NCBI RefSeq assembly: GCF_000285835.1
Contig: NZ_HE978600.1
Location: 35,102 to 99,101, forward strand
Source: Brevibacterium senegalense
GTDB lineage: Bacteria; Actinomycetota; Actinomycetes; Actinomycetales; Brevibacteriaceae
Direction of reading: 5' to 3'
DNA length: 64,000 bases
In this document: in pieces, positions 26,161-35,955 of the stretch
Layout of the letters: each line of letters opens with the position of its first letter
Numbering within the stretch: the stretch's first letter is position 1
The notes under the pieces: generated by a model
The model's input: only the letters and a program-made list of their open reading frames with translations
Databases searched by the model: none
What the model was told of the DNA's origin: nothing
Program-made: the position numbers and the translations under genes

Positions 26161-27585
26161 TCAGATCGAGAAGTACAACTCGAACTCCGTGGGAGTGGGA
26201 CGCAGGCGGGCGACCTCGATCTCCTCCTCCCGCTTGTAGCGGATCCACGTCTCGATGAGGTCCTCGGTGAAGACGTCGCCGGCCGTGAGGAACTCGTTGT
26301 CCTGCTCCAGCGCGTCCAGCGCCTCCTCGAGGGACTGCGGGACGAGTGCGATTCCCTCGAGCTCCTCCGGGGGCAGCTCGTAGAGGTCCTTGTCGACCGG
26401 CTCCGGCGGCTCGATGCGGTTCTTGATCCCGTCCAGGCCCGCCATGAGCTGCGCGGAGAACGCGAGGTAGGGATTGGACGAGGGGTCCGGCACGCGGAAC
26501 TCGAGCCGCTTGGCCTTGGGCGAGGAGCCCGTGACCGGGATCCGGATCGCGGCGGAGCGGTTGCGCGCGGAGTACACGAGGTTGACCGGTGCCTCGTAGC
26601 CCTTCACCAGGCGGCGGTACGAGTTGATCGTGGGGTTCGTGAACGCGAGCACCGCGCCCGCGTGCTCGATGAGTCCGCCGATGTACCAGCGCGCCAGGTC
26701 GGACAGGCCCGCATAGCCGTTCTCGTCGTAGAAGAGCGGCTTGCCGTCCTTCCACAGGGACTGGTGGCAGTGCATTCCGGACCCGTTGTCGCCGTACATG
26801 GGTTTCGGCATGAACGTCGCGGTCTTGCCGTTCTCCAGCGCGACGTTCTTGACGACGTACTTGAAGTCCAGCAGCTGGTCCGCGGCGTGCTTCAGCGTGT
26901 CGAACTTGTAGTTGATCTCCTGCTGCCCCGCCGTGCCGACCTCGTGGTGGGCGCGCTCGACCGTGAAGCCGATCTCCTTGAGCGTCAGCGAGATCTCATC
27001 ACGGATGTCCGTGAAGTGGTCCTGGGGCGAGACGGGGAAGTAGCCGCCCTTGATGGGCGTCTTGTAGCCCAGGTTGCCGCCCGGCTCCTCCGCGCCCGTG
27101 TTCCACGCCGCCTCGATCGAGTCGATCTGGTAGAAGCTGTGGCCCGGGGTCGTCTGGTAGCGGATGTCGTCGAAGAGGTAGAACTCCGCCTCCGCGCCCA
27201 CGTTCACCGTGTCCGCGATGCCCGTACTGCGGAGGTAGGCCTCCGCCTTCTCCGCAACCTGGCGGGGGTCGCGGGAGTAGGGCTCGTCGGTGAACGGATC
27301 GACGATCGAGTGCGTGATGACGAGGGTCTTCGCCTCGCGGAAGGGATCAAGGTATGCGGACTCGACGTCCGCCAGCAGCTTCATATCGGACTCGTGGATC
27401 CCCTGGAACCCGCGGATCGAGGAGCCGTCGAACAGCAGCCCTTCACTGATCTCCTCCTCGCCGTACGATTCTGCGGGAAGGTTGAAGTGCTGGACGACGC
27501 CCGGCAGATCGCAGAAGCGGATGTCGATGAATGCGACATCCTCCTTCCGCACGTATTCGATGAGTTCCTGTGCTGAGGTGAACAC
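26161..27585 (-). CDS. glnA: Glutamine synthetase type I, adenylylatable
   Basis: A 474-aa GSI-beta glutamine synthetase, the main ammonia-assimilating enzyme. Motifs are [78 protein letters not shown] and [20 protein letters not shown]. Tyr402 in [11 protein letters not shown] is the adenylylation site acted on by GlnE. The GTG at 27585 has AGGAGA 7 nt upstream. Transcription probably starts about 105 nt upstream, from TAAGAT at 27689-27694. The stem at 26091-26123 lies downstream. Confidence 0.95.
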   Translation of the reverse strand: MFTSAQELIEYVRKEDVAFIDIRFCDLPGVVQHFNLPAESYGEEEISEGLLFDGSSIRGFQGIHESDMKLLADVESAYLDPFREAKTLVITHSIVDPFTDEPYSRDPRQVAEKAEAYLRSTGIADTVNVGAEAEFYLFDDIRYQTTPGHSFYQIDSIEAAWNTGAEEPGGNLGYKTPIKGGYFPVSPQDHFTDIRDEISLTLKEIGFTVERAHHEVGTAGQQEINYKFDTLKHAADQLLDFKYVVKNVALENGKTATFMPKPMYGDNGSGMHCHQSLWKDGKPLFYDENGYAGLSDLARWYIGGLIEHAGAVLAFTNPTINSYRRLVKGYEAPVNLVYSARNRSAAIRIPVTGSSPKAKRLEFRVPDPSSNPYLAFSAQLMAGLDGIKNRIEPPEPVDKDLYELPPEELEGIALVPQSLEEALDALEQDNEFLTAGDVFTEDLIETWIRYKREEEIEVARLRPTPTEFELYFSI

Positions 27586-27688
27586 TCGCACTCTCCTGAG
27601 TTCGATGATGTGCTGTGACACTCCGGTCCCCATCCGCCCGGCCGGCACGGATGCCGACAGTGTGATGGAGGACGCTCGAGTTGGACCC

Positions 27689-27694
27689 ATCTTA
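27689..27694 (-). promoter_or_regulatory. Probable -10 of glnA
   Basis: Minus strand TAAGAT in an otherwise GC-rich stretch, giving a leader of about 100 nt before the GTG at 27585. Between it and the RDD gene no further gene was seen. No confident GlnR or AmtR operator was identified by eye. Confidence 0.35.
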
Positions 27695-27795
27695 ACGTCA
27701 TGGAGAATCCGGGCGCCACTCAGGGTGACGTAGCGCCCCTGACAGTGGCATGGTCGGATCCGTGCCGGCAGGCCGGATCGATTAGCCTGGTGATC

Positions 27796-28308
27796 ATGGT
27801 CGTGAGGGATGAGAGCACGTCGGGCGGGGCCGAGGGAAACGGGTCCGGTCCGCGCGATTCGGAGTGGCTGACGGGACCGTCGCTGCCGGACGGGGTCTGG
27901 CAAGGGCAGCGCCTGGGCCTGCCGCAGTCGGGGAGGGGCTCCATCGCCTCGCTCCTGCGCCGCGCAGGCGGCATCGCGATCGACTGGGCCATCGCGCTCA
28001 CGGTCGCCAACCTCATCGTCGATGCGGACGTGTTCCTCATGAACATCGCGATCCAGTCGAGCTTCTTCGTGCTCTACCTGCTGTGCGTGTGGCTGCTGGG
28101 GCGCACTCCCGGCCACTGGATCATGGGCATCGGCGTCGTCGACGTCGCCTCACGCAGGACCCTGGCCTCCACCGGACCTGTGGGAGCGCTGCGCGCGCTG
28201 CTGCGCACGGTGCTCGTCTGCCTCGTCATCCCGGTCGTCATCATGGATCCGGACGGGCGGGGTCTGCACGACAAGGCGAGCGGCGCGGTCGTCGTGCAGA
28301 CGCGATAG
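27796..28308 (+). CDS. RDD-family membrane protein
   Basis: A 170-aa protein. A soluble N-terminus (about 1-55) is followed by an RDD domain: [20 protein letters not shown] (about 63-82, with the family Arg and Asp), a second helix [20 protein letters not shown] (about 95-114, with G-x-T-x-G-x-x-x-M-G-I) and a third helix [20 protein letters not shown] ending in GLHDKASG. The biochemical role is unknown; the family may be small transporters. The start is leaderless: TAGCCT (27783-27788) plus 7 nt. It is divergent from glnA, an arrangement seen in other Actinobacteria. Confidence 0.85.
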   Translation: MVVRDESTSGGAEGNGSGPRDSEWLTGPSLPDGVWQGQRLGLPQSGRGSIASLLRRAGGIAIDWAIALTVANLIVDADVFLMNIAIQSSFFVLYLLCVWLLGRTPGHWIMGIGVVDVASRRTLASTGPVGALRALLRTVLVCLVIPVVIMDPDGRGLHDKASGAVVVQTR

Positions 28309-28315
28309 GACGCAC

Positions 28316-28354
28316 GGAGCGGACGCCCGCGATCGTTTCGCGGACGTCCGCTCC
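28316..28354. terminator. Bidirectional hairpin between RDD and DUF4191 genes
   Basis: Left arm GGAGCGGACGCCCGCGA (28316-28332) pairs with TCGCGGACGTCCGCTCC (28338-28354), one mismatch, 5-nt loop. It lies between the two convergent stop codons. Confidence 0.7.
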
Positions 28355-28383
28355 GGGACTCCTCGTGCAGCGGTGGGGACGGC

Positions 28384-29142
28384 TCAGCGGCCGCGCAGCG
28401 CGCGGCGGTCCGGGCGCATCCGGGTGGGGTCGACGCCCTTGGGGATGGGCGGCCGCGAGGTCATCGACCCGATGCCGGTGAGGCGGTTGCGCACCGCCAG
28501 GATCTCCGCCTTGTTGAGCTTCTTGGGGAACTTGTAGAGGGTCTTCGTGATGTTCTCCATCGGCACCTGGTCGGCACCCTCACCGCCCTGGAACGTGTGG
28601 ACCGGGACGCCCCTGACGATCTTCTCGTGGCGCCGCGCCTCCTTCGCCAGGAGCTTCGTGACCTTGTGCCTGCTGCGACCTTCGCCCACGAGCACGACAC
28701 CGGCGCGGCCGGTCGTGCGGAACACCATCTCCCGCGTGCGCGGGTCGACGGCGATGGGGGTGTCCTCCATGAGCCAGCCGCGGCGGGCGGTGCCCAGCAC
28801 GGCGCCGATCGCGCCCGGCTGACCGCGCATCTGGTCGAACGCGGCGGTCTCCGCGAAGCGGCCCAGGAGGAACATCGCCAGCAGCACGCCGCCCATGAGG
28901 CCCATGAGGCCCCAGAGGATCGTGCCCAGCACTCCGCCGCTGATGAGCAGTCCCAGCATGACGCCGATGAGTGTCAGGCCCACGAGCGCGGCGGCCAGGA
29001 GCCACGGGACGGCGGGGTTGTGCTTGCGCGCCATGGTGTAGACCTGGCGCATCTGCTGGATCCGGCCGTTCGACTTCTTCGGCTTCTTCTCCTTCGAGCG
29101 GCCGAAGAGGCCCTTGCGGGGGGATTCGCTGTTCGTGGACAT
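28384..29142 (-). CDS. DUF4191 membrane protein
   Basis: A 252-aa conserved actinobacterial protein of unknown function, normally found beside lipA. It has a basic N-terminus (KGLFGRSKEKKPKKSNGRIQ), two membrane helices (about 45-70 VPWLLAAALVGLTLIGVMLG, about 72-95 TILWGLMGLMGGVLLAMFLL), then a cytoplasmic domain with AVDPRTREMVFRTTGRAGVV and VPVHTFQGGEGADQVPMENI. It sits 37 nt downstream of lipA on the same strand, so a lipB-lipA-DUF4191 operon is likely. Confidence 0.85.
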   Translation of the reverse strand: MSTNSESPRKGLFGRSKEKKPKKSNGRIQQMRQVYTMARKHNPAVPWLLAAALVGLTLIGVMLGLLISGGVLGTILWGLMGLMGGVLLAMFLLGRFAETAAFDQMRGQPGAIGAVLGTARRGWLMEDTPIAVDPRTREMVFRTTGRAGVVLVGEGRSRHKVTKLLAKEARRHEKIVRGVPVHTFQGGEGADQVPMENITKTLYKFPKKLNKAEILAVRNRLTGIGSMTSRPPIPKGVDPTRMRPDRRALRGR

Positions 29143-29179
29143 GCTCTCGCTTCAGTGCGGACGGGGGTGAGGGGTCAAC

Positions 29180-30223
29180 TCAGTAGTGTACCTCTTCGCC
29201 CTCGCCGAACGCGTCGACGACCGCCTGGGCCTCCTGCCGCGCGGGGACCTCGTCGCGGTCGAGGTGGGCGAGCTGCGCGGGGATCTCGAGGCCGCGTGTG
29301 CGCATCGCACCCGCCCACAGCTTGCCGGCCCGGTACGACGATCGGACCAGCGGCCCCGACATGACGCCCAGGAAGCCCATGCGCTCCCCCTCGTCGCGCA
29401 GCTCCACGAAGGTCTGTGGGCGCACCCACCGCTCGATCGGGTGGTGGCGCTCCGAGGGGCGCATGTACTGGGTGATCGTGAGGAGGTCGGTGCCCGCCTC
29501 CTTGAGGTCGCGCATCGCGTCGACGATCTCCTCGTCCGTCTCGCCCATGCCCAGGATGAGGTTCGACTTCGTCACGAGACCCGCCGCGCGCGCCTTGGTG
29601 AGGACGGACAGGGAACGTTCGTAGCGGAAGCCGGGGCGGATCCGCTTGCAGATGCGCGGAACCGTCTCGACGTTGTGCGCCAGCACCTCCGGCCGGCTGG
29701 AGAAGACCTCGGCCAGCTGATCGTCCTTCGAGTCGAAGTCGGGGATGAGCAGCTCAACGCCAGTCCCCATCCCGTCCGGGTGCTCGATCTCGTGGATCTT
29801 CCGCACCGTCTCCGCGTAGAGCCAGGCGCCGCCGTCGGCCAGGTCATCGCGCGCGACTCCCGTCACCGTCGAGTACCGCAGGCCCATCTGGCGCACGGAG
29901 TCCGCGACGCGCCGGGGCTCGTCCGCATCGAAGTCCGCGGGCTTGCCGGTGTCGATCTGGCAGAAGTCGCAGCGACGGGTGCACTGCTCACCGCCGATGA
30001 GGAACGTCGCCTCGCGGTCCTCCCAGCACTCGAAGATGTTGGGGCAGCCCGCCTCCTCGCACACCGTGTTGAGGCCGGCGCTGCGGACCAGGGACTTGAG
30101 CTGGGTGAACTCCGGACCGATCTTGGCCTTCGCCTTGATCCAATCGGGCTTCTGCTCGATGGGGGTCTGCGCGTTGCGGGCTTCGATGCGGAGGAGCTTC
30201 CGACCTTCTGGTGCGAGTGCCAC
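29180..30223 (-). CDS. lipA: Lipoyl synthase
   Basis: A 347-aa radical-SAM enzyme inserting two sulfurs into octanoyl groups on E2/H proteins. The auxiliary cluster cysteines are in [13 protein letters not shown] and the SAM cluster in [24 protein letters not shown] near the C-terminus carries the conserved serine. The GTG at 30223 has GAAGGGA 7 nt upstream. It lies 38 nt downstream of lipB and so belongs to the same operon. The lipoylated E2 (32604) and its E3 (34461) are encoded nearby. Confidence 0.95.
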   Translation of the reverse strand: MALAPEGRKLLRIEARNAQTPIEQKPDWIKAKAKIGPEFTQLKSLVRSAGLNTVCEEAGCPNIFECWEDREATFLIGGEQCTRRCDFCQIDTGKPADFDADEPRRVADSVRQMGLRYSTVTGVARDDLADGGAWLYAETVRKIHEIEHPDGMGTGVELLIPDFDSKDDQLAEVFSSRPEVLAHNVETVPRICKRIRPGFRYERSLSVLTKARAAGLVTKSNLILGMGETDEEIVDAMRDLKEAGTDLLTITQYMRPSERHHPIERWVRPQTFVELRDEGERMGFLGVMSGPLVRSSYRAGKLWAGAMRTRGLEIPAQLAHLDRDEVPARQEAQAVVDAFGEGEEVHY

Positions 30224-30261
30224 AGTGCGTCCCTTCGTGTCGTGGTGGGGTGGTCGTGCGG

Positions 30262-30900
30262 TCAGGCGGTGATGTGGTCCTGCAGGAGTGCGGTGAGCCG
30301 GTCGGCGACATCCGCCGGCGTCACCGTGCGTCCCAGCTCCTGCGTGAGCGAGGTGACGCCGGCGTCCGCGATGCCGCACGGGACGATCGCGTCGAAGCCG
30401 TCGGACGCGTTCGAGCAGTTGAGGGCCAGCCCGTGCATCGTGACGCCGTCGTGGATGCGGATCCCGATCGCGGCGATCTTGCGCGTGGGTCCGTGCTGAT
30501 CCGCGTGCAGCCAGACGCCGGCGCGGTCGTCGATCGTGTGCGCGGTGATCCCGTACTCCTGCAGGAGCGCGATGAGTGCGGACTCGATCTGGGTGACGAA
30601 CAGACGCACGTCCTTGGGATCGTGCAGATGGTAGAGCAGGTAGGCGACCAGCTGGCCGGGACCGTGCCACGTGATCTTCCCGCCGCGGTCCACATCGATG
30701 ACGGGGGTGCCGTCCGCGGGCCGCTCGTGATCCTCCGTGCGCTTGCCGGCGGTGAAGACGGAAGCGTGCTCGAGGAGGAGCAGAGTACTGGGGCGCGCGT
30801 CCCGGACGATCTCGTCGTGGAGGCGGCTCTGGAGATCCCACGCCTCCTGGTAGTCGACGTGATCAGGGGCGAAGCCGAGGCATTCGACGGTGAAGACCAT
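30262..30900 (-). CDS. lipB: Octanoyltransferase
   Basis: A 212-aa enzyme transferring octanoate from ACP to lipoyl domains. Signatures are [39 protein letters not shown] (the family R-G-G-x-x-T-x-H-x-P-G-Q), [20 protein letters not shown] with the catalytic lysine, and the catalytic cysteine in [17 protein letters not shown]. The ATG at 30900 is leaderless: TAGGCT (30907-30912) plus 6 nt. First gene of the lipB-lipA-DUF4191 unit. Confidence 0.95.
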   Translation of the reverse strand: MVFTVECLGFAPDHVDYQEAWDLQSRLHDEIVRDARPSTLLLLEHASVFTAGKRTEDHERPADGTPVIDVDRGGKITWHGPGQLVAYLLYHLHDPKDVRLFVTQIESALIALLQEYGITAHTIDDRAGVWLHADQHGPTRKIAAIGIRIHDGVTMHGLALNCSNASDGFDAIVPCGIADAGVTSLTQELGRTVTPADVADRLTALLQDHITA

Positions 30901-30998
30901 TCGATCAGCCTAGCGTTCGGGTCGTGCCCGGCCGGCGCGACCCGGGGTGAGCCTCGCCACACCTGTTATATCCTTCCGATGGGCACATCAAACGTCAG

Positions 30999-31007
30999 TT
31001 ATCCACA
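30999..31007 (+). promoter_or_regulatory. Consensus DnaA box
   Basis: TTATCCACA, a perfect E. coli-type DnaA box, in the 188-bp gap between lipB and the 477-aa gene. It lies within a 29-codon open frame (30979-31068) whose ATG follows a TTATAT-like -10; whether that frame is translated is unknown. Only one box was seen, so this is not an origin. Confidence 0.4.
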
Positions 31008-31088
31008 AGCACCGGTATCATCTGGCATCATGCGCAGTCGTCCTGCCACACTGCCGGTGAGAGCGTAGCGACACGGCAGGAGGCGGGT

Positions 31089-32522
31089 ATGGACGCGCAC
31101 GCGGATGACACGGAGGCGCGCTGGAGCGATGAAGCCCGGATCGACGATGGGATCGTCCGGGTGCGGGCGGGGGAGTCGGTCGGGTGGTTCATCGTCCCGG
31201 ACGCTGCCGGTGCGACCGCAGGGGAGGAAGCCGCGCTCTTCCCGTCCACGACGGTCGAGGTCATCGACGGGTGCAGCGGCCTGCTGGTCCCGCGCTTCGA
31301 GGGAGGACTCGTCGACCGCGCGCTGCGGGAGCGCGGCGGTCTGGCACCCGCTCTGGCGCTGGGGCTGCTGGACGAGGTGGTGGAGCTGCTGCAGTCCGCG
31401 CCACCGGCGGGAGACCGGGCCTCGCGGGTGACCGTGCGCGCGTTCGCGTTCGACGCCGGCGGCGCCGTTGCCCTGCTGCCCGGTCGCGTCCGGGACGCGG
31501 CGTCCCGGACGGACTGTGCGGAACTGGGCGAGATCCTGCACCTGGCACTCACCGGGAGGATGTGGGAGGAGACGGGTCTGCCCGTGGCCCTCACCGCGCC
31601 CGAGGTCCCGGTCACCGTGGCCGCACTCGTCACGGAGCTGCTCGAGGACGCGGAGGGAGCGCCTGATCTCGAGGCGCTGCGGGCGCGCATCGCAGCCCTG
31701 GGGCCGGAGCGGGACCGCGGGTTCCGGCCGGCGGAACCCGGCGTGGACGAGGACTCCGCACCCACTGCGACTCTGGGCGCGGACCTCGTCCGGGAGCTGC
31801 GCGGCGGGGGCGGCCCGGAGGCGGAAGGGCCCGCGCGACCGGGCCGTGCGGAGCGGACCGCGGCGCGAACGCCGGTCCGCAGGACTCGCGCGCGGATGCG
31901 GAGGCAGCGTGAGCGGCAGAAGCAGCGGGGGCACCGGGAACGTCCGATCCGCCCTGCACGGTGGGGTCGGACGAGCGCGCTCGCACTGTCCGGGCTGGGC
32001 GTGTGCGCGGGAATCGTCCTCCTGGTCCAGGGCGTGGGAGGTGCGGACGCGCGGGACACACGTGCGGAGGGCCGGCAGGCTCCGCACGCGGAGGAGCAGC
32101 ACGCGGAGGCACAGCATCCGGAAGCACCGGGGACCGAGCAGTCGGGGGTGGGGCACGAGGACCCGGTCGCGGCGGTCGTGGAGCTGAGCCGGGAGCGCGC
32201 CGACGCCATCGCGGAGGCCGATCGCGCAGCACTGCGCGGCCTCACCGTGCCCGGCTCACCGGCGGCCGCCGCGGATGCCGCACTCCCGCTCGACGCCTGT
32301 GGCGGGGACTGCGGAAGCGCCCGAACGCTCGAGGTGCGGGACGCGCACCGGATGGTCCGGGAGGAGGGCGCTGAGGAGGGCACCGGCGCCGCGGAAGGAG
32401 CCCGAGCGGTGGTCGAAGCGAGGATGGCGACGGACGGAGGACCGGGAACCCCCGTCGTCTTCGTGCTGGAGAGGTCCGACGGCCGCTGGCTCGTCCACAG
32501 CGTCGAGCGCGCGACCGGGTGA
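31089..32522 (+). CDS. Hypothetical single-pass membrane protein
   Basis: A 477-aa protein I do not recognise. Residues 1-200 form a soluble acidic domain (VRVRAGESVGWFIVPDAAG, then LALGLLDEVVELLQSAPPAG, then ELGEILHLALTGRMWEETGL) whose order vaguely recalls a degenerate protein-kinase fold, without catalytic motifs. Residues 245-290 are very Arg-rich. One membrane helix (SALALSGLGVCAGIVLLVQG, about 297-316) follows. The outer part has a Glu/His-rich linker and a domain with two cysteines (LPLDACGGDCGSARTLEVRD) and VVFVLERSDGRWLVHSVE. GGAGG lies about 7 nt before the ATG. Partner and role unknown. Confidence 0.7.
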   Translation: MDAHADDTEARWSDEARIDDGIVRVRAGESVGWFIVPDAAGATAGEEAALFPSTTVEVIDGCSGLLVPRFEGGLVDRALRERGGLAPALALGLLDEVVELLQSAPPAGDRASRVTVRAFAFDAGGAVALLPGRVRDAASRTDCAELGEILHLALTGRMWEETGLPVALTAPEVPVTVAALVTELLEDAEGAPDLEALRARIAALGPERDRGFRPAEPGVDEDSAPTATLGADLVRELRGGGGPEAEGPARPGRAERTAARTPVRRTRARMRRQRERQKQRGHRERPIRPARWGRTSALALSGLGVCAGIVLLVQGVGGADARDTRAEGRQAPHAEEQHAEAQHPEAPGTEQSGVGHEDPVAAVVELSRERADAIAEADRAALRGLTVPGSPAAAADAALPLDACGGDCGSARTLEVRDAHRMVREEGAEEGTGAAEGARAVVEARMATDGGPGTPVVFVLERSDGRWLVHSVERATG

Positions 32523-32525
32523 ATG

Positions 32526-32567
32526 CGCACGGGGCGGCGGATCCGTGGATCCACCGCCCCGTGCGCG
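32526..32567. terminator. Bidirectional hairpin between the 477-aa gene and the E2 gene
   Basis: Left arm GCGCACGGGGCGGCGGATCC (32526-32545), 2-nt loop, right arm at 32548-32567 complementary except for one position: a 20-bp stem. It lies between two convergent stop codons. Confidence 0.75.
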
Positions 32568-32603
32568 GGCGCTTCGTCCGGCGACTCGCATCGCCGGACC
32601 GGC

Positions 32604-34439
32604 TCAGAGCTCCAGGTCGCCCTCGAAGTCGCCCTCCTGCAGACGCTCCCGGATCGTCTTGAGGAATCGACCCGCATCCGCACCGTCCACTAGCTCGTGG
32701 TTGTACGTGAGCGGCAGGTGGACCATGTCGCGGATCGCGACGGACTCGCCGCCGTCCGCGGTCGGCACCACCATCGGACGACGGACGATCGTCCCCACGC
32801 CCAGGATCCCGGACTGCGGGTAGTTGATGATCGGCGTGTCCATGATCGCGCCGAAGCTGCCGATGTTCGTGACGGAGAACGTCCCGCCCGACAGCTCGTC
32901 CGGCTTGATCTGGTTGTTCCGCGTGCGCTGCGCCAGATCGTCGATCGCCTTCGAGAGGCCTGCGATCGACAGCGAGCCGGCGTCCTTGATGACCGGGACG
33001 AGCAGACCGCGCGGCGTGTCGACCGCGATGCCGATGTGCTCGTGATCGAAGTACTCGATCTGCTTGCCGTCCTCGGACAGCTGCGCATTCATCTCCGGGT
33101 GGATCTGCAGCGCCTCGATGACCGCCTTGATGAAGAACGGCAGGAATGTGAGCTTCACGCCGTGCTTCTGCTGGAAGGCGTCCTTCGTCGCCTTCCGCAG
33201 GCTGGCGACCGGCGAGACGTCGACCTCCGTGACCTGCGTCAGCTGCGAGGTGTTCTGCAGCGACTCGCGCATGCGCTTCGCGATCGTCTGACGGATCCGC
33301 GAGGCCTTCTGCGTGGAGCCGCGCAGCTTCTTCGCCTCCTCCGACAGCTCGACGACGCGGGGCTTCGCAGCACCGCCTGTCGCACCGCTGCCGCTGACCG
33401 GGGCCGGGGACGTCGCGGCGTTGAGCACATCCTGCTTGCGGATGCGTCCGCCCACGCCGGTGCCGGACAGCGTCGACAGGTCGACGCTCTTCTGCTTGGC
33501 GAGCTTGCGCACCAGCGGCGTCACGTAGGCGGCGTTGTCCCCCGCGACGCTCGCGGCGATGTTCTGGCCGGACGCGGGCTCGGACTTCTGAGCCGCCGCG
33601 GCCGGGGCGGACTCCTGCTGCGGTGCCGCGGCAGGCGCCTCCTCCTGGACCTCGGGCTCCGGCTCAGCCGCGGCCTCGGGCTCTTCGGCCTGCTCGGGCT
33701 CAGCGTCCTGCTCGGGCTCAGCGTCCTGCTCGGGCTCAGCGTCATCCTGGGCCGCGGGTGCGTCGTCCGCCGGGGCGGACTGGGACTGGTCGGCTGCGTC
33801 GGACGAGCCGATGAGGGCCAGCTTGCCGCCCACCTCGACGTCGTCGTCCTCCTCCGCGAACAGCTCGAGGACGGTGCCGGCGACGGGGGAGGGGACCTCG
33901 GTGTCGACCTTGTCGGTCGAGACCTCGAGCAGCGGCTCGTCGACCTCAACCGTCTCGCCGACCTCCTTGAGCCACCGGGTGACGGTGCCCTCGGTGACCG
34001 ATTCGCCCAGCGCGGGCATCGTGACCTCGGTCGCGTCCTGGGACGCGGACGACGCGGATGCCGCGGCCGGTGCGGCGTCCTGGGGCTCCTCCTCGTCCTC
34101 GGCCTCGGGCTCGGCCTCGTCCTCGGCCTCGGGCTCGGGCTCCTCGGCGGGTGCCTCGTCCTCGGCCTCGGGGGCCTCGGCGTCGTCGTCGCTGTCACCG
34201 TCGCCGGAGCCGATGACGGCCAACGGGCCGCCCACCTCGACGTCGTCGTCCTCCTCCGCGAGGATCTTCTCCACGACACCCGCGTACGGGGACGGGATCT
34301 CCGTGTCGACCTTGTCGGTCGAGACCTCGAGCAGCGGCTCGTCGACCTCGACCGTCTCGCCGACCTCCTTGAGCCACCGGGTGACGGTGCCCTCGGTGAC
34401 CGATTCGCCCAGAGCGGGCATGTTCACTGTGTTGGACAT
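32604..34439 (-). CDS. sucB: Dihydrolipoamide acyltransferase (E2) of 2-oxoacid dehydrogenase
   Basis: A 611-aa E2 core enzyme. It has two lipoyl domains with lipoyl-lysine motifs [12 protein letters not shown] (about 43) and [12 protein letters not shown] (about 180), separated and followed by acidic Glu/Ala/Pro linkers (repeated EPEQDA). A peripheral E1/E3-binding domain follows ([20 protein letters not shown], about 300-340), then a catalytic domain ending in [20 protein letters not shown] with the catalytic His. In Actinobacteria this type of E2 is shared by pyruvate and 2-oxoglutarate dehydrogenase complexes, so the name sucB is by convention. GAAGGAG precedes the ATG; lpd is 21 nt upstream on the same strand. 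Confidence 0.9.
   Translation of the reverse strand: MSNTVNMPALGESVTEGTVTRWLKEVGETVEVDEPLLEVSTDKVDTEIPSPYAGVVEKILAEEDDDVEVGGPLAVIGSGDGDSDDDAEAPEAEDEAPAEEPEPEAEDEAEPEAEDEEEPQDAAPAAASASSASQDATEVTMPALGESVTEGTVTRWLKEVGETVEVDEPLLEVSTDKVDTEVPSPVAGTVLELFAEEDDDVEVGGKLALIGSSDAADQSQSAPADDAPAAQDDAEPEQDAEPEQDAEPEQAEEPEAAAEPEPEVQEEAPAAAPQQESAPAAAAQKSEPASGQNIAASVAGDNAAYVTPLVRKLAKQKSVDLSTLSGTGVGGRIRKQDVLNAATSPAPVSGSGATGGAAKPRVVELSEEAKKLRGSTQKASRIRQTIAKRMRESLQNTSQLTQVTEVDVSPVASLRKATKDAFQQKHGVKLTFLPFFIKAVIEALQIHPEMNAQLSEDGKQIEYFDHEHIGIAVDTPRGLLVPVIKDAGSLSIAGLSKAIDDLAQRTRNNQIKPDELSGGTFSVTNIGSFGAIMDTPIINYPQSGILGVGTIVRRPMVVPTADGGESVAIRDMVHLPLTYNHELVDGADAGRFLKTIRERLQEGDFEGDLEL
33901..34019 (-). repeat. Copy of a 119-bp near-identical repeat (lipoyl domain 2)
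   Basis: Matches 34303-34421 with only two mismatches over 119 bp, at a constant offset of 402 bp, inside sucB. The similarity covers the lysine-bearing half of the lipoyl domain and includes silent positions, so it is more than protein-level conservation. Confidence 0.8.
34303..34421 (-). repeat. Copy of a 119-bp near-identical repeat (lipoyl domain 1)
   Basis: Partner of 33901-34019; encodes the first lipoyl domain from the N-terminal [20 protein letters not shown] to the TDKVDTE motif. Confidence 0.8.
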
Positions 34440-34460
34440 GTTCTTCGTCTCCTTCGGGAC

Positions 34461-35852
34461 TCAGTTGTGCGCGTGGAGCGGCTTGCCGGTGAGCGCCAGG
34501 AAGGCCTCGCCGATCGCCTCGTTCTGGGTGGGGTGCGCGTGGACGAGCTGCGCGACCTCCTCCGGGAAGGCCTCCCAGTTGATGATGAGCTGCGCCTCGC
34601 CGGCCTGCTCGCTCAGGCGCGCGCCGATCCCGTGGATGCCCAGCACGGGGCCGTCCTTCTCGCGGATCACCTTGATGATGCCCGCCGAGTGGAGGATCCC
34701 CGTCTTGCCGTTGCCGGCCAGGTTGTAGTCGAGCGACTCGATCGCGTCCGCGCCATGCGCCTCCGCCGCCTGCTTCTCCGTGACGCCCACGGAGAAGATC
34801 TCCGGCTCGCAGTAGGTGACGCGGGGGACACCGGACTCCACGAGGGGAGCGGGGTTGAGACCCGCGATCTCCTCCGCCACGAAGATGCCGTGGGCGAACG
34901 AGCGGTGTGCCAGCTGCAGGCCCGGGGTGATGTCGCCGATCGCGTAGATGTTCCCCACGCCCGTGTGCTGGCGCTCGTCGACGATGACGAAGCCGCGGTC
35001 CAGGGTGAGTCCCTGCTCCTCGTAGCCGAAGCCCTGGGTGACGGGGCCGCGGCCCACCGCGACCAGCAGGTAGTCCGCGTCGAGGACGGTGCCGTCCTCC
35101 AGCTCGACGTGCACCTGGTCGTCGTCCTGCGTGACGGACTTGAACATCTTGCCGGTCTTGACGCCGATCTTGCGCTTCTTGAACGCGCGCTCGAGGTTCT
35201 TCGAGATCGCCTCGTCCTCGTTCGCGACCAGGCGGGGCAGGCCCTCGACGATCGTGACCTTCGCGCCGAAGGAGGCCCACACGCTGGCGAACTCGACGCC
35301 GATGACGCCGCCGCCCAGGACGATCGCGGACTCCGGCACGTCCGCCAGCTGCAGTGCCTCCGTGGAGGTGAGGACGCGGCCGGTGATGTCGATGCCGATC
35401 GTCTTGGGCTCCGAGCCCGTCGCGAGGATGATGTGCTTGCCCGTGACCGAGACGCCGCCCTCGTCGTTGGACACCTCGATCGTGTCCTGCGAGACCAGGC
35501 GGCCCTCACCGGAGATGTAGTCGATGCCGCGCACCTTCACGAGGCCCTGGAGCCCCTTGTGGTTCTTCGCGATGATGTCGTCCTTGTAGGCGAGGACGGC
35601 CTCGATGTCGATCCCCTGGAACTCGGCGCGGATGCCGAAGTCACCGGCGGCCTTCGTGGTGTCCGCGACCTCGGCCGCGTGGAGGAGCGCCTTCGTGGGG
35701 ATGCAGCCGCGGTGCAGGCAGGTGCCGCCCACCTTGTCCCGCTCGATGAGGGCGACGCGCATGCCCAGCGTCGCACCGCGGAAGGCGGCGGCATAACCGG
35801 CCGTGCCGCCTCCGAGGATCACAAGATCGTAGTTCTCTGACGATTCGGTCAC
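34461..35852 (-). CDS. lpd: Dihydrolipoyl dehydrogenase (E3)
   Basis: A 463-aa flavoprotein that reoxidises dihydrolipoamide with NAD. It has the FAD motif LVILGGGTAGYAAAFRGATL, redox cysteines in GGTCLHRGCIPTKALLHAAE, the NAD motif IVLGGGVIGVEFASVWASFG and the C-terminal catalytic His-Glu in HAHPTQNEAIGEAF. The GTG start (35852) has AGAGGAG 7 nt upstream. It directly precedes the E2 gene. In the usual actinobacterial arrangement one Lpd serves all 2-oxoacid complexes and the glycine cleavage system. Confidence 0.95.
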   Translation of the reverse strand: MTESSENYDLVILGGGTAGYAAAFRGATLGMRVALIERDKVGGTCLHRGCIPTKALLHAAEVADTTKAAGDFGIRAEFQGIDIEAVLAYKDDIIAKNHKGLQGLVKVRGIDYISGEGRLVSQDTIEVSNDEGGVSVTGKHIILATGSEPKTIGIDITGRVLTSTEALQLADVPESAIVLGGGVIGVEFASVWASFGAKVTIVEGLPRLVANEDEAISKNLERAFKKRKIGVKTGKMFKSVTQDDDQVHVELEDGTVLDADYLLVAVGRGPVTQGFGYEEQGLTLDRGFVIVDERQHTGVGNIYAIGDITPGLQLAHRSFAHGIFVAEEIAGLNPAPLVESGVPRVTYCEPEIFSVGVTEKQAAEAHGADAIESLDYNLAGNGKTGILHSAGIIKVIREKDGPVLGIHGIGARLSEQAGEAQLIINWEAFPEEVAQLVHAHPTQNEAIGEAFLALTGKPLHAHN

Positions 35853-35955
35853 GGAGCACTCCTCTTAGTTCCGGCTTCTGCGTGTGCCGCACAGCGGCGT
35901 CGCATTCAATCATTCCATTCAACGGGGGTTCTGGCGCCCCTATTCCGGGCGGATT

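Noticed and set aside
30979..31068. Replication origin suggested by the DnaA box
   Set aside because: Only one box and no dnaA/dnaN/gyrB or AT-rich unwinding region; kept only as a single site.
32697..35840. 1047-codon plus-strand frame opposite the E2 and lpd genes
   Set aside because: Antisense shadow of two unmistakable genes; composition dominated by Asp/Arg/Leu/Val.
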